From Bacteroidales bacterium UBA3824 (GTDB taxonomy: Bacteria > Bacteroidota > Bacteroidia > Bacteroidales > UBA3824): DNA of 48,369 nucleotides. The number at the start of each line of letters is the position of its first letter. The stretch's first letter is position 1. The position numbers and the translations under genes were made by a program. The DNA is taken from positions 1 to 48,369 of the forward strand of contig DGIK01000095.1 in NCBI GenBank assembly GCA_002393195.1, given 5' to 3'. Shown piece after piece: positions 1 through 9,226 of the stretch. The notes under the pieces were generated by a model. The model had not been told where the DNA came from. It worked only from the letters and a program-made list of their open reading frames with translations, and did no database searches.

Positions 1-196
1 CCAACTTGTCAGACCTCATAATCTGAATATCCATTTGCACAGTCCTCGTACAAACACCTTTTTTGATACCCTCCATATCATAAAGAGCATCGCAACAGGC
101 ATCCACAAGGTCGTCGAGCGTCCATCTTCTGTATTTGTTTCTAAGGCAGTTGTTGATTGTCTTGTACCTTATCAAAGCGTTTTTGTTGGCAGGCAT
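1..196 (-). CDS. WYL-domain transcriptional regulator, N-terminal part (cut by window edge)
   Basis: The reverse strand from the ATG at 196 reads MPANKNALIRYKTINNCLRN and continues RRWTLDDLVDACCDAL...GVCTRTVQMDIQIMRSDKL up to the edge. This matches the N-terminal winged helix of WYL-domain regulators that are widespread in Bacteroidota. These proteins bind DNA through this domain and sense ligands, probably nucleic acids or nucleotides, through a C-terminal WYL domain that lies outside the window. Only about 65 residues are visible. The gene has an unusually long upstream region (197-437) with predicted hairpins. The family call is by recognition of the N terminus; the target genes are unknown. 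Confidence 0.8.
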   Translation of the reverse strand, partial: MPANKNALIRYKTINNCLRNKYRRWTLDDLVDACCDALYDMEGIKKGVCTRTVQMDIQIMRSDKL

Positions 197-437
197 AATG
201 TTTGGATTTTTTGAAGATTAATAATAATTGGATTGAAACGCGGCAGGATTTTCCCAACTATCGTTTGTCTCTTCAAGTGCCAATGCCTTATATTAGAATC
301 CGATTAAAAGAAAAGTCCATACCGTACGTGCGGACTGCGAACAAATCGCACACCGCTTACAGGAGCGAAAAATCGGAAACTTCGCACCCGTGCCTGTACT
401 TGTATGTCTTTTAACAACTTCATAGTATGTAACAATT
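197..437 (-). other. Long, foldable 5' leader of the WYL regulator gene
   Basis: No convincing gene lies between 197 and 611; the short ORFs here have no family resemblance. On the minus strand a -7 element (444-451) predicts a transcript starting near 437, about 240 nt before the WYL start codon. The leader contains two adjacent hairpins. In plus-strand coordinates one pairs 330-333 with 353-356 and 336-340 with 346-350; the other pairs 358-363 with 393-398. Positions 452-611 hold AT-rich sequence and the region downstream of rnhB, in which I see nothing specific. Whether the leader is a regulatory RNA is inference. Confidence 0.4.
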
Positions 438-443
438 TTGCCG

Positions 444-451
444 CAAAGATA
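444..451 (-). promoter_or_regulatory. Putative -7 element TATCTTTG for the WYL gene
   Basis: The minus strand reads TATCTTTG here, an exact match to the Bacteroidota -7 consensus TAnnTTTG. A matching -33 TTTG at the usual spacing is not clear. Confidence 0.45.
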
Positions 452-611
452 ATAATCTTCTGCGAAATCTTTTTGCGTAGATGAAATTTTTTTCGCCATA
501 TCACCCCAATCTCTTGTCCTCTTTCACCCTCTTTCTGTCAATTTCCCTTACCAAAAAGTCCGTTTAACTTTGTAAAAATCCTGTCAATCACCCTGTTACA
601 AATGTAAACCA

Positions 612-1205
612 TCATATACTCAGCCGTGGTTGGCAGGGTTCGTAACTCAAACGATGCAGCGGGCAGACGCCGTGTTCAATGATAGCGAGACGGTGGTCTT
701 TCGTGGGATAACCCTTGTTTTTTTCCCAATTATAAAGCGGATATTTGGCGGCGGCGCGTACCATCCACTCGTCACGGTAAGTCTTTGCCAAAATCGATGC
801 CGCCGCTATCGAGAGAAACTTCGCATCACCCTTCACAACCGTCTGAAACGGCGTTTGATGATAATCTTTCCACTTATTGCCGTCAATGATTATGAACTCC
901 GGCCTTACCGTCAACGCATCAAGCGCACGGTGCATCGCCAAGAGCGATGCCTGCAATATATTTATATTGTCAATCTCCTGATTATCGCACATTCCAATGC
1001 CATACGACACGGCATCACGGATAATTTCATCACGCAGTTTTACACGCTGTTTCTCAGACAGTTGCTTTGAGTCATTTATAGCATCATTCCAATAGTCTTT
1101 TGGGAACACAACAGCCGCCGCCACCACCGGTCCCGCCAAACATCCGCGCCCCGCCTCGTCGCAACCCGCCTCCGGGTACAATTCCGTTTGATAAAATGCT
1201 TGCAT
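612..1205 (-). CDS. rnhB: Ribonuclease HII
   Basis: This 197-residue protein is a full-length RNase HII, which cuts the RNA strand of RNA/DNA hybrids and removes misincorporated ribonucleotides. The motif CDEAGRGCLAGP supplies the first two acidic metal ligands (D16, E17). Further acidic residues lie in IIIDGN (D108) and KGDAKF (D127), followed by the family block SIAAASILAKTYRD. The length matches the family. The start at 1205 gives a normal N terminus (MQAFYQTELYPEAGCDEAGR). The gene lies downstream of asnA on the same strand but is separated by the asnA terminator, so it probably has its own promoter in the AT-rich 1206-1340 stretch. Confidence 0.96.
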   Translation of the reverse strand: MQAFYQTELYPEAGCDEAGRGCLAGPVVAAAVVFPKDYWNDAINDSKQLSEKQRVKLRDEIIRDAVSYGIGMCDNQEIDNINILQASLLAMHRALDALTVRPEFIIIDGNKWKDYHQTPFQTVVKGDAKFLSIAAASILAKTYRDEWMVRAAAKYPLYNWEKNKGYPTKDHRLAIIEHGVCPLHRLSYEPCQPRLSI

Positions 1206-1348
1206 AATTTACTAAATTTTAATCATTGATTACCATAAAAAATCAATACTTGCTCAAATTCAAATTTTGTTTACAAAAATCAATTAGTTTACAAAATTAG
1301 CAAAAATTATCGGTAATTGACGAAAAATTCACGGAAATTTTTGGATAG

Positions 1349-1387
1349 AAAAAAGGCACGAAGTGCCGTCCCCAGCCTCTTCGTGCC
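1349..1387 (-). terminator. Intrinsic terminator of asnA
   Basis: GGCACGAAG (1355-1363) and CTTCGTGCC (1379-1387) form a perfect 9-bp stem. On the minus strand the stem is followed by a run of T (A run at 1349-1354). It lies about 20 nt past the asnA stop codon. Confidence 0.85.
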
Positions 1388-1407
1388 CATTGATGTTCAA
1401 TAGTTTT

Positions 1408-2445
1408 TTAAATCAGCGGAATATTATTCTTTGCGCACTCTGCACGCATCTCATCAGACCACAGCGACGACTGAATCTCGCCGATGTGAGCCTTGCGCAG
1501 GAAAAACATACAGAGCCTCGATTGTCCGATGCCGCCGCCGATAGACTCCGGCAACGTGCCGTCCAACAATCTCTTGTGGAAATAGAGTTGCTTGCGCTCC
1601 TCCTTGTTTTCGATAAGCAACTGTTTTTCAAGGGCTTTCTTATCGACCCTCACGCCCATCGACGAAATCTCAAACGAGCGACCGAGGATATTGTTCCAGA
1701 GGATGATGTCGCCATTGAGACCGCTGAAACCCTCGGTGTTAGGCGTTGACCAGTCGTCATAGTCGGGGGCGCGGCCGTCGTGCTTTTTGCCGTCGGAGAG
1801 TTTGCCGCCAATGCCCATAATGAACACTGCACCATACTCCTTAGCGGCGGCATCCTCGCGCTCCTTGCTTGTGAGAGTGGGATATTTTTTGCACAAATCC
1901 TCCGCGCTGATGAACTTAATCTCCTGCGGCAACTGCGGAACCAATTGCGGATATGCCTCATACACAATGTATTCAGTCTTCAACAAAACCGAATAGATGC
2001 GCCTTACAATATCTTTGAGGAAATCGATGTTGCGGTCAGAAGGATTGATGCTGCGCTCCCAGTCCCATTGATCGACATAGAGCGAATGTAGATTGTCGAG
2101 TTCCTCGTCGGGGCGGATGGCGTTCATATCGGTGTAGATGCCATAACCCGCCGGAATCTTGTAGTCGGCGAGAGTGAGGCGCTTCCATTTTGCCAACGAA
2201 TGAACGACCTCCGCCTGTTGGTCGCCAAAATCCTTTATCGGGAACGACACGGGACGCTCCACGCCATTGAGGTCGTCATTGATTCCCCTACCCTTCAAGA
2301 CGAAAAGCGGGGCTGTAACGCGGCGGAGTTTCAATTCCGCGCTGAGGCAGGACTCAAAAAAGTCCTTGATTTTCTTGATTGCCAACTCCGTCTGTTGCAA
2401 GTCGAGCAACGGCTTGTAGCCGGCAGGTATCAGTAATTGAGCCAT
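1408..2445 (-). CDS. asnA: Aspartate--ammonia ligase (asparagine synthetase A)
   Basis: This 345-residue protein matches AsnA over its whole length, from MAQLLIPAGYKPLLDLQQTE through RPVSFPIKD, KWKR and YGIYTDMNAIRPDE to the C-terminal GGGIGQSR. AsnA is a cytosolic class II aminoacyl-tRNA-synthetase-like enzyme that makes asparagine from aspartate and ammonia with ATP. The C-terminal GGGIGQSRLCMF is the motif-3-like arginine region that binds ATP. The gene appears monocistronic, with a strong terminator at 1349-1387 and a head-to-head arrangement with metF. Confidence 0.96.
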   Translation of the reverse strand: MAQLLIPAGYKPLLDLQQTELAIKKIKDFFESCLSAELKLRRVTAPLFVLKGRGINDDLNGVERPVSFPIKDFGDQQAEVVHSLAKWKRLTLADYKIPAGYGIYTDMNAIRPDEELDNLHSLYVDQWDWERSINPSDRNIDFLKDIVRRIYSVLLKTEYIVYEAYPQLVPQLPQEIKFISAEDLCKKYPTLTSKEREDAAAKEYGAVFIMGIGGKLSDGKKHDGRAPDYDDWSTPNTEGFSGLNGDIILWNNILGRSFEISSMGVRVDKKALEKQLLIENKEERKQLYFHKRLLDGTLPESIGGGIGQSRLCMFFLRKAHIGEIQSSLWSDEMRAECAKNNIPLI

Positions 2446-2598
2446 TTTAATGAAGTTTATCGTTAATTTCTGAACTCAAAATTACCCAAAATCGCCGTAC
2501 CTGCAAAAAAAATTTTATACATACAAAAAAAATTAGCAAAATACGTATTATTATTCCAAAAAAAATTTGCACCTTTGTAAATGAAAAATTGTACAAAA

Positions 2599-3555
2599 AT
2601 GAAGATAGCGGAAATACTAAAAAACACAAAGAAGACACTGTTCTCGTTTGAAATCGTGCCGCCCCTCAAAGGGCAGAGCATCGAGAAGCTGTATGAGAAA
2701 CTTGACCTCTTGGCGGAGTTCAACCCTGCCAACATCAACATCACGTACCATCAGGACGAGACGGTATATACCCCCACGGACGGCGGCAAATTCGACAAGA
2801 AGATTGTCCGCAAACGTCCCGGCACCGTCGCACTCGCAGCGGCGATACACAACCGCTATCCCAACATCCTCACCGTGCCGCACATAATATGTGGAGGAAT
2901 GTCGAAACAGGACATCGAAAACATCCTCATCGACCTCAACTTCCTCGGCATCAACAACATACTCGCCCTGCGCGGCGATGCGGCGGTAGGGCAAAAATAC
3001 TTTGTACCCGAACCCGACGGACACGCGCACACCGACGGCCTTGTGGAACAGATAATGAACTTAAACAAAGGCATTTACCTCGACCGCAACCTCAAAAACA
3101 CCGACTGCACCGACTTTTCGGTTGGCGTGGCGGGCTACCCTGAGAAACACGCCGAAGCACCAAACGCCGAAATTGACATGCAAAACCTCAAACGCAAGGT
3201 CGATGCCGGCGCGGAGTACATTGTGACGCAGATGTTTTTTGACAACGAGAAATTCTTTGCGTGGGAAAAGAAATGTCGCGAGGCGGGCATCAACGTGCCA
3301 ATAGTCCCGGCGATAAAGCCCATCGGCAAAATGCGTGACATTCAGACGATACCGCAGGTTTTCAGCATCGACATGCCCACGGAACTCGTCCAGGAATGTT
3401 ACAAAGCAAAAGACGACAGCCAAATCTACCAAATTGGAATTGAATGGACCATAAAACAAGCCCGCGAACTTATGGCTCACGGCGTGCCTATTGTCCATTT
3501 CTTCTCCGTTGGTAAGACCGACAACATTAGAGAAATCGCAAAAGCAATCTACTGA
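2599..3555 (+). CDS. metF: 5,10-methylenetetrahydrofolate reductase
   Basis: The protein is a MetF flavoprotein of about 318 residues that reduces methylene-THF to methyl-THF for methionine synthesis. Family features are FSFEIVPPLKG near the N terminus, NINITYHQDE, the folate-site region (HIICGG...NNILALRGD) and GAEYIVTQMFFD. An in-frame ATG at 2581 would add six residues. I prefer 2599 because TTTG at 2574-2577 looks like the end of a -7 element (CACCTTTG, one mismatch), which would place the transcript start near 2584, and because MKIAEIL is the usual family start. The 2581 start cannot be excluded. The gene is divergent from asnA. Confidence 0.93.
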   Translation: MKIAEILKNTKKTLFSFEIVPPLKGQSIEKLYEKLDLLAEFNPANINITYHQDETVYTPTDGGKFDKKIVRKRPGTVALAAAIHNRYPNILTVPHIICGGMSKQDIENILIDLNFLGINNILALRGDAAVGQKYFVPEPDGHAHTDGLVEQIMNLNKGIYLDRNLKNTDCTDFSVGVAGYPEKHAEAPNAEIDMQNLKRKVDAGAEYIVTQMFFDNEKFFAWEKKCREAGINVPIVPAIKPIGKMRDIQTIPQVFSIDMPTELVQECYKAKDDSQIYQIGIEWTIKQARELMAHGVPIVHFFSVGKTDNIREIAKAIY

Positions 3556-3624
3556 TTGAAAAAACGGTACATTGTTTGATTGTAAAAAAATATTACGAAA
3601 AAACAAGCGAAAAAACAAGCGAAA

Positions 3625-6381
3625 ATGAGACAACTGATATATAATTTGAGCATAAGGGGCAAAATCCTCCTCGGTTTCTTTTTAGTGACCGCCATATTCT
3701 TCGTGCTTGGAATCTTCCAATACAATTCGCTCGAAAAAGTCAATCAGACAAACGAGTTGATAACATTCGCAAAGGATATGAACTCCACCGCCGCGCAAAT
3801 CAAATACTTGGTAGCCAAGGACATGAACGTGCTGCGCAACTTCTCTTTTGCCAAAAACGAAAAGGAGTTGAAGGTTTTGCACAAGGAACATACGGAGTTT
3901 TATGAAAAACTCAACACTTTGTTCTCCAACACGACCGACATCACAGCAAACAAGAATGTTGACCCACTGTTGAGGCACAATTTCAGGGACACGATTCAAT
4001 CGCTTAGCCGCTTGTATATCAACGAATTTTGCGTGTCTTTCAATGAAATCTATCTCGCGCAAAAGATGATTGTTAACCCGTCCGAAATAAAGAACATCAT
4101 CAGGCAGAAAGAAATCGAAGCTAACAATGCAGAAAATCCGACGTCTGATTCTATCGGAAGGGCTAAAACAATGCCAATCATCAACATTGAAGAAAAATCG
4201 AAGGATTATATCACTGAACTCAAAAACGAGCAGAAGAAGCATTACCAGACGATAACAAAATTAAATGGCGACATAGACAAAATGTTGACAATCATTGAAT
4301 TAAAGTCCAATGGTTTAATCAATAAATCAATGGCAGAATCGAGCACGATAGGCAGTTCAAACATCCATACAATGATAACCTTCATGCTCATCGGCATCAT
4401 TGTTTCAATCATGCTTGCGATGTACATTTCGAGCCTCATCGTTGAACCGCTGGAAAAACTCATGAAATACGCTAAACGCCTGTCAGAAGGCGAGTTGCCA
4501 GAGTTTGAAGATGAAGTTTATAATGATGAGGTCGGACAGACCGCCGCTTCAATAGAACAGTTAACAACCGGTCTCCAAAAGACTTCTGACTTCGCCCACG
4601 CAATCGGTCAGGGCGACTTCTCCAGCAACTACCAGCCACTTTCCGACAAGGACGTCCTCGGCAACTCACTGTTGAACATGCGTAAATCTCTCCAAAACGC
4701 CAACCGCGAGGAAAAGAAACGTCAGTCGGAAGATATCCAACGTAACTGGACGACTGAAGGACAGGCACTCTTTGCAGAAATCCTGCGCCACCACCCCGAA
4801 AACGTCACGGAACTCGCCGACGACATCATGGTTAACCTTGTGAAATACATCAAGGCAAACCAGGGCGGCATTTTCTTCTATCAGGACCAAGACCCCAACG
4901 ACGTGTACTTGGAGTTGCTTTCGGCATACGCCTACAACCGCAAGAAGTTCATAAAGAAGAAGATACACTTAGGTGAAGGTCTTGTTGGCTCCTGCGCCCA
5001 AGAAAAATACACAATATATCTTACTGACATTCCCGACGACTACATCGAGATAGAATCGGGCATCGGCTCGGCAAACCCGAAATCGCTGTTGATTGTGCCG
5101 TTGAAGATAGAAAACGACATCCTCGGCGTCATCGAGCTTGCGTCGTTCAACGAAATGAAGCCTTTCGAGATAGAACTCGTGGAGAAAATCGCCGAATCCA
5201 TCGCGGCAACATTGCAGACCACACGTATCAACACCCGTACCGCCGAACTCCTCGAACAGTCTAAGAATCAGACACAAGCGATGAAGGATCAGGAAGAGGA
5301 GATGAAGCAGACCATCGAGGAAATGCAAGCTACTCAGGAAGACTCGATGAAGCGTGAGGACGACTTCCTCCGCGAACTCAAGGAGATGGAGGCTATCAAC
5401 CGCACCCTCGAACAGCAGGCATCGCTCCAAGACAACGAAATCGAAAACCTCAAGAAAAAATACAACACTTCCAACAAACTTGTAGGCGAGCGCGAAAACT
5501 ACGAAAAAGCTCTCTACAACATCATCTCGGCTGCAATCATTACTACAAATGAAGACGGTATCATACAGTATGTCAACGAGTTGTTCATCGACCTACTTGG
5601 TTACAAGTCGGCGGAAGTAATTGGACGAAGCGTATATACAATTCTCGGTTTTGAAACCAAAGAAACCGAAATGGCGAAGGCTCTGCAAGCTGAATACGGC
5701 AGCATTGTCAACACAAAAGGCAGAGACATCACAGTGAAACACAAAAACGGCAACGGCATTGGTTTTTGGCTCACTGTTACCGCCAATATCTTCGACGAAA
5801 AAGTAACGTACACCATCGTGCTGAGCGACCTCACAATGCTCAACAACGAGCGCAACAAGGCAAAAGGATTCGAAGAAGAAATGCTCGTTTCGAGATTTGA
5901 ACTCGAAGTCAAGACAGAAATGCTTGAAAATCTGCTCGTTAAAAACAAAATCGAACTGCCGAGCATCGACCAAGAATACGCAATCGTGGATTACGCTCAA
6001 AACAAGATTGGGCTCAATATCATCGACTCCCAGACCAAGAAGTGGGTGGAGCACATCAACAAATTCTACGCCGACTTCAAGAGAAAGGCTGCACCAAAGA
6101 TGATTCTACAATCATTGGACGAGTTGATCGACTACACCGGCTACCACTTCGGTTTTGAAGACAAGTACCTCAAAGACTTCAACTACACGAAGTACGACGA
6201 GTTTAAGCAAAACCACGACAATTTCATGTTAACACTGCAAAACCACCGCGCAGAATACGCCAATGGAGAAAATATTGCAATTATCAGGGCAATTATATTC
6301 ATAAAATCGTGGATGAGCAACTATAAGAGTACAATAGACACTGAGTTCATCAGTCTATTTAAGTCACACGGCCTGTCGTAA
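3625..6381 (+). CDS. Membrane sensor: HAMP-GAF-coiled coil-PAS-hemerythrin-like protein
   Basis: This 918-residue protein has TM1 (about 14-32), an extracytoplasmic helical region (33-247), TM2 (248-271), a HAMP segment (272-325) and a second HAMP-like linker (to about 365). These are followed by a GAF domain (about 395-530), a long coiled coil (535-625), a PAS domain (626-740) and a C-terminal hemerythrin-like domain (780-915). No kinase, cyclase or chemoreceptor tip is present, so it probably signals through a partner. The hemerythrin motif keeps H810, H841, E845, H864 and D905 at family spacing, but F860 and Y900 occupy the positions of two other iron-binding histidines. The metal centre is therefore probably altered or lost. 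PP2C phosphatases elsewhere in the window are possible partners, but that is inference. Confidence 0.8.
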   Translation: MRQLIYNLSIRGKILLGFFLVTAIFFVLGIFQYNSLEKVNQTNELITFAKDMNSTAAQIKYLVAKDMNVLRNFSFAKNEKELKVLHKEHTEFYEKLNTLFSNTTDITANKNVDPLLRHNFRDTIQSLSRLYINEFCVSFNEIYLAQKMIVNPSEIKNIIRQKEIEANNAENPTSDSIGRAKTMPIINIEEKSKDYITELKNEQKKHYQTITKLNGDIDKMLTIIELKSNGLINKSMAESSTIGSSNIHTMITFMLIGIIVSIMLAMYISSLIVEPLEKLMKYAKRLSEGELPEFEDEVYNDEVGQTAASIEQLTTGLQKTSDFAHAIGQGDFSSNYQPLSDKDVLGNSLLNMRKSLQNANREEKKRQSEDIQRNWTTEGQALFAEILRHHPENVTELADDIMVNLVKYIKANQGGIFFYQDQDPNDVYLELLSAYAYNRKKFIKKKIHLGEGLVGSCAQEKYTIYLTDIPDDYIEIESGIGSANPKSLLIVPLKIENDILGVIELASFNEMKPFEIELVEKIAESIAATLQTTRINTRTAELLEQSKNQTQAMKDQEEEMKQTIEEMQATQEDSMKREDDFLRELKEMEAINRTLEQQASLQDNEIENLKKKYNTSNKLVGERENYEKALYNIISAAIITTNEDGIIQYVNELFIDLLGYKSAEVIGRSVYTILGFETKETEMAKALQAEYGSIVNTKGRDITVKHKNGNGIGFWLTVTANIFDEKVTYTIVLSDLTMLNNERNKAKGFEEEMLVSRFELEVKTEMLENLLVKNKIELPSIDQEYAIVDYAQNKIGLNIIDSQTKKWVEHINKFYADFKRKAAPKMILQSLDELIDYTGYHFGFEDKYLKDFNYTKYDEFKQNHDNFMLTLQNHRAEYANGENIAIIRAIIFIKSWMSNYKSTIDTEFISLFKSHGLS

Positions 6382-6403
6382 GCAGCCACAAACACAAAAA
6401 ATT

Positions 6404-7033
6404 ATGAAACGAACATTGCTCATCTTATTATTGTCAATCTTCACAATCGCCGTCGGCAACGCGCAGGACGACGATTTTGAGGTGCTTGGCTTTGGCGAAA
6501 ACCAAGAAGAAAAAGACAAAATGACCGATTTTCTCGGTTTTATGCTCCTGCCGGGCAGCAGCAGCCTTGTAAGGTACTATGAAGTACATTTCAATTACAA
6601 CGGCACCATCAAATACACACAGCTGACGATGGACAGCTTTATGAACAGGTGCGCGGGACGGGAGCGCAGTATGGCAAACCCTACCAAAGCCAATTTCTTT
6701 GAAACCTACGGCATCAAAGACCCAAACATCGTCGGGCAACTGTGGAAACTCCGCTATATGGAATACCCGTACAAAAGGATGGACAATGACACCCTCGGCT
6801 GGTCAAACAACGTAGAATGTCCCGAAATGCCGAGTCAGGAGCAACTTGCAATGCTCAAACAATACGGCATCACACGCGTACAAGACTTATGTTATGGGCA
6901 CAATATGTTTATGCTGCTCAAAGATATGAGCAACAACCAATGGATAGCGCGTTACAAAGGCTCGGCGGCGTCATCAGCCATCCAACCAGGCATCATCAAC
7001 GAAGAAGGCGAAACATTCATAGATGCCCAGTAA
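6404..7033 (+). CDS. Secreted protein of unknown function
   Basis: This 209-residue protein starts with a clear signal peptide (MKRTLLILLLSIFTIAVGNA) and is predicted to be exported. The mature part starts DDDFEVLGFGENQEEKDKMT and has no motif I recognise; it is mixed polar with several aromatic residues and two cysteines in the middle part. It follows the sensor gene by 22 nt on the same strand and overlaps the next gene by 11 nt, so the three genes are probably co-transcribed. Confidence 0.7.
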   Translation: MKRTLLILLLSIFTIAVGNAQDDDFEVLGFGENQEEKDKMTDFLGFMLLPGSSSLVRYYEVHFNYNGTIKYTQLTMDSFMNRCAGRERSMANPTKANFFETYGIKDPNIVGQLWKLRYMEYPYKRMDNDTLGWSNNVECPEMPSQEQLAMLKQYGITRVQDLCYGHNMFMLLKDMSNNQWIARYKGSAASSAIQPGIINEEGETFIDAQ

Positions 7034-9173
7034 CAAAATATTCAACAAATCCTTTGAACAGGCCATCAATAGTTTCTTGATGGTCAAAATATTGTTGGCG
7101 GCAATAATTGGTATTTTAATAGAGAGAATCGCCAATTTCGGAATTATATTTTCAATAATTGGAATGTCTGTAGCGGCAGTATTGATAGCGTTTCTCTATG
7201 TAAAAAGAAAAAAAAGAATAAGCCACCGATACAATTTCCTCAATGGATTGTCATTCTTTTCGCTGTGGATATTCTTCGGAATGTTTATCACTGAGTATCA
7301 AAGAGTTGACGCGCCTAATCTAAGTGATTTTGGCTATGGCGTGAAGATAGGCGTAATAGTAGAACCCACAGAAGAAAAACCAAAAACCTTCAAATCGAGG
7401 ATTAGGATTATTGACAGCACGGCAAGCAACAACGTCGAAATCCTTGCATACTTTGAGAAAGACAGCACTACCCCACCCCCGCAGTTTGGCGATTTGATAG
7501 GTTTTTACTCTGACGTAAGGTACATCGAGAGCAATGGCAATCCGTTAGAGTTTGATTATCAGCAATATATGTCTCGGCAAGGCGTCTATTGCCAGACTTA
7601 CATCAAGAAACAAGAATACGAAATTCTCCAGCAAGCATACCAAAAGGGAATCAAATATTATGGCGCAAAGATAAGAAACTCATTGATAGAAATATACAGG
7701 CAGACAGGCATCTCAGGGCAGCAATTGGCTGTACTTGAAGCACTTACACTCGGCTACAAATCCGACCTCGACCCCGAAACAATCACCTCATTCCAAAAAA
7801 GCGGCGCAATGCACATATTGGCAGTTTCGGGACTGCACACCGGCATTATAATGCTGATTACCAACTTTTTATTGAAATTTCTCGACCATTCGCAAAAAAC
7901 CCGCTTCATCAAATGCATTCTTATAATCTTAATACTCTGGATTTTTGCAGCAATAACGGGATTTAGTGCAAGCGTCTGTCGCTCGGCGTTGATGTTCAGT
8001 ATGATGACAATGTCGCAGATACTCGATAGAAGCTCATCTACGTACAACACATTAGCAACATCAGCGTTTATATTATTGATATTCAATCCGTTATTGATAT
8101 TCAATGTCGGATTTGGATTAAGCTATTTGGCGGTATTGGCAATTATATCCACAATGCCATTCGTCAAAAAAACTCTACCAAAATTTGATCCCGTGCACGA
8201 TACGCATTGGATACACACAAAAAAATGGTTGATACGCTATTTTTTAGGCATCGTTTTCGTATCAATTGCAGCACAATTGGGAACAAGCATACTGAGTATC
8301 AGGACATTCAACTTGTTCCCAACATATTTTTTACTCACCAACATAATCGTAATCCCCCTCTCCTACTTCATTATGGTAACATCAATCATATTATTGGCGG
8401 TGAGTTGGTGCGCACCGTTAGTGTGGTTGGCAACGAAAGTGTTAAAATTTTTCCTAATGCTCTTGACCGACTCAGTAAGCTGGATAGAAAGTTTGCCGGC
8501 GGCAAGCATCGACAACATTTTCATCACAAACACATCTTCACTGCTATTATATGCGGCGTTGGCAATGTTGGTAGTGTATGGACATTATAAACGAAACAAT
8601 CATCTGAAACTTGCACTTGCAGCATTGTGCTTATTTACTGCAAGTATTGCTATATTTGACAGGGCTAAAAATATTAACACACAATTAATTATCTATAATA
8701 AAACAAAATCTCAACTATACACCATAAAGAACGGCGACAAGATGTCAATTATAACCGACAATGCAAAACCCGACGAGAAATCATTATCCCCTGCCACTAT
8801 CAACGCCGCGCTCACACACGCAAATCTCGTCGAGATATTGAATACGGATACTTTAAGCTCAATTAAGGAGTTATTTTGGCAAATTGACAACAAAACATTT
8901 TACAATGTAAAGTCCCATCAACAAATCGAAATAATGGACGGTGAAAGTCTGCCGGTCGATTATATTATAGTCAGCGACAACACGATAATCAACGCCGACG
9001 ACCTGTCAGAAAAATTTGGATGCAACAATGTAATTTTCGATTCGTCCAATACAAAAAAATTCGTAGCCGCACGCACCTCAGAATACGAGAAGCAAGGTAT
9101 CAATTGTTTTGACGTTGCAAAAGACGGCGCATTTGTATTCGGCGACGGCGCAAAAACTATTTGGTGGTATTGA
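7023..9173 (+). CDS. ComEC/Rec2-family DNA-uptake membrane protein
   Basis: This 716-residue polytopic membrane protein has an N-terminal DUF4131-like region (two or three TM helices plus a soluble domain) and a competence core. The core carries the family signature HILAVSGLHTGI near residue 262 and GFSASVCRSALMF near 319. ComEC forms the inner-membrane channel for single-stranded DNA during natural transformation. The C-terminal 170 residues are soluble but lack the HxHxDH zinc motif of the metallo-beta-lactamase domain found in many ComEC proteins, which I understand to be common in Bacteroidota homologues. The start at 7023 overlaps the upstream gene by 11 nt; an internal ATG at 7080 is an alternative. 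Confidence 0.9.
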   Translation: MPSNKIFNKSFEQAINSFLMVKILLAAIIGILIERIANFGIIFSIIGMSVAAVLIAFLYVKRKKRISHRYNFLNGLSFFSLWIFFGMFITEYQRVDAPNLSDFGYGVKIGVIVEPTEEKPKTFKSRIRIIDSTASNNVEILAYFEKDSTTPPPQFGDLIGFYSDVRYIESNGNPLEFDYQQYMSRQGVYCQTYIKKQEYEILQQAYQKGIKYYGAKIRNSLIEIYRQTGISGQQLAVLEALTLGYKSDLDPETITSFQKSGAMHILAVSGLHTGIIMLITNFLLKFLDHSQKTRFIKCILIILILWIFAAITGFSASVCRSALMFSMMTMSQILDRSSSTYNTLATSAFILLIFNPLLIFNVGFGLSYLAVLAIISTMPFVKKTLPKFDPVHDTHWIHTKKWLIRYFLGIVFVSIAAQLGTSILSIRTFNLFPTYFLLTNIIVIPLSYFIMVTSIILLAVSWCAPLVWLATKVLKFFLMLLTDSVSWIESLPAASIDNIFITNTSSLLLYAALAMLVVYGHYKRNNHLKLALAALCLFTASIAIFDRAKNINTQLIIYNKTKSQLYTIKNGDKMSIITDNAKPDEKSLSPATINAALTHANLVEILNTDTLSSIKELFWQIDNKTFYNVKSHQQIEIMDGESLPVDYIIVSDNTIINADDLSEKFGCNNVIFDSSNTKKFVAARTSEYEKQGINCFDVAKDGAFVFGDGAKTIWWY

Positions 9174-9226
9174 GAAGAGGAGAGATTGGGTAAGGAAAAT
9201 CAACAAATCAATAAATCAACAAATAA

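Noticed and set aside
202..504. Short ORFs of 66-70 codons between the WYL gene and rnhB
   Set aside because: They overlap one another on both strands, show no domain, and fall in a region better explained as leader and promoter.
7023..9173. Metallo-beta-lactamase domain at the ComEC C terminus
   Set aside because: The HxHxDH zinc motif is absent.
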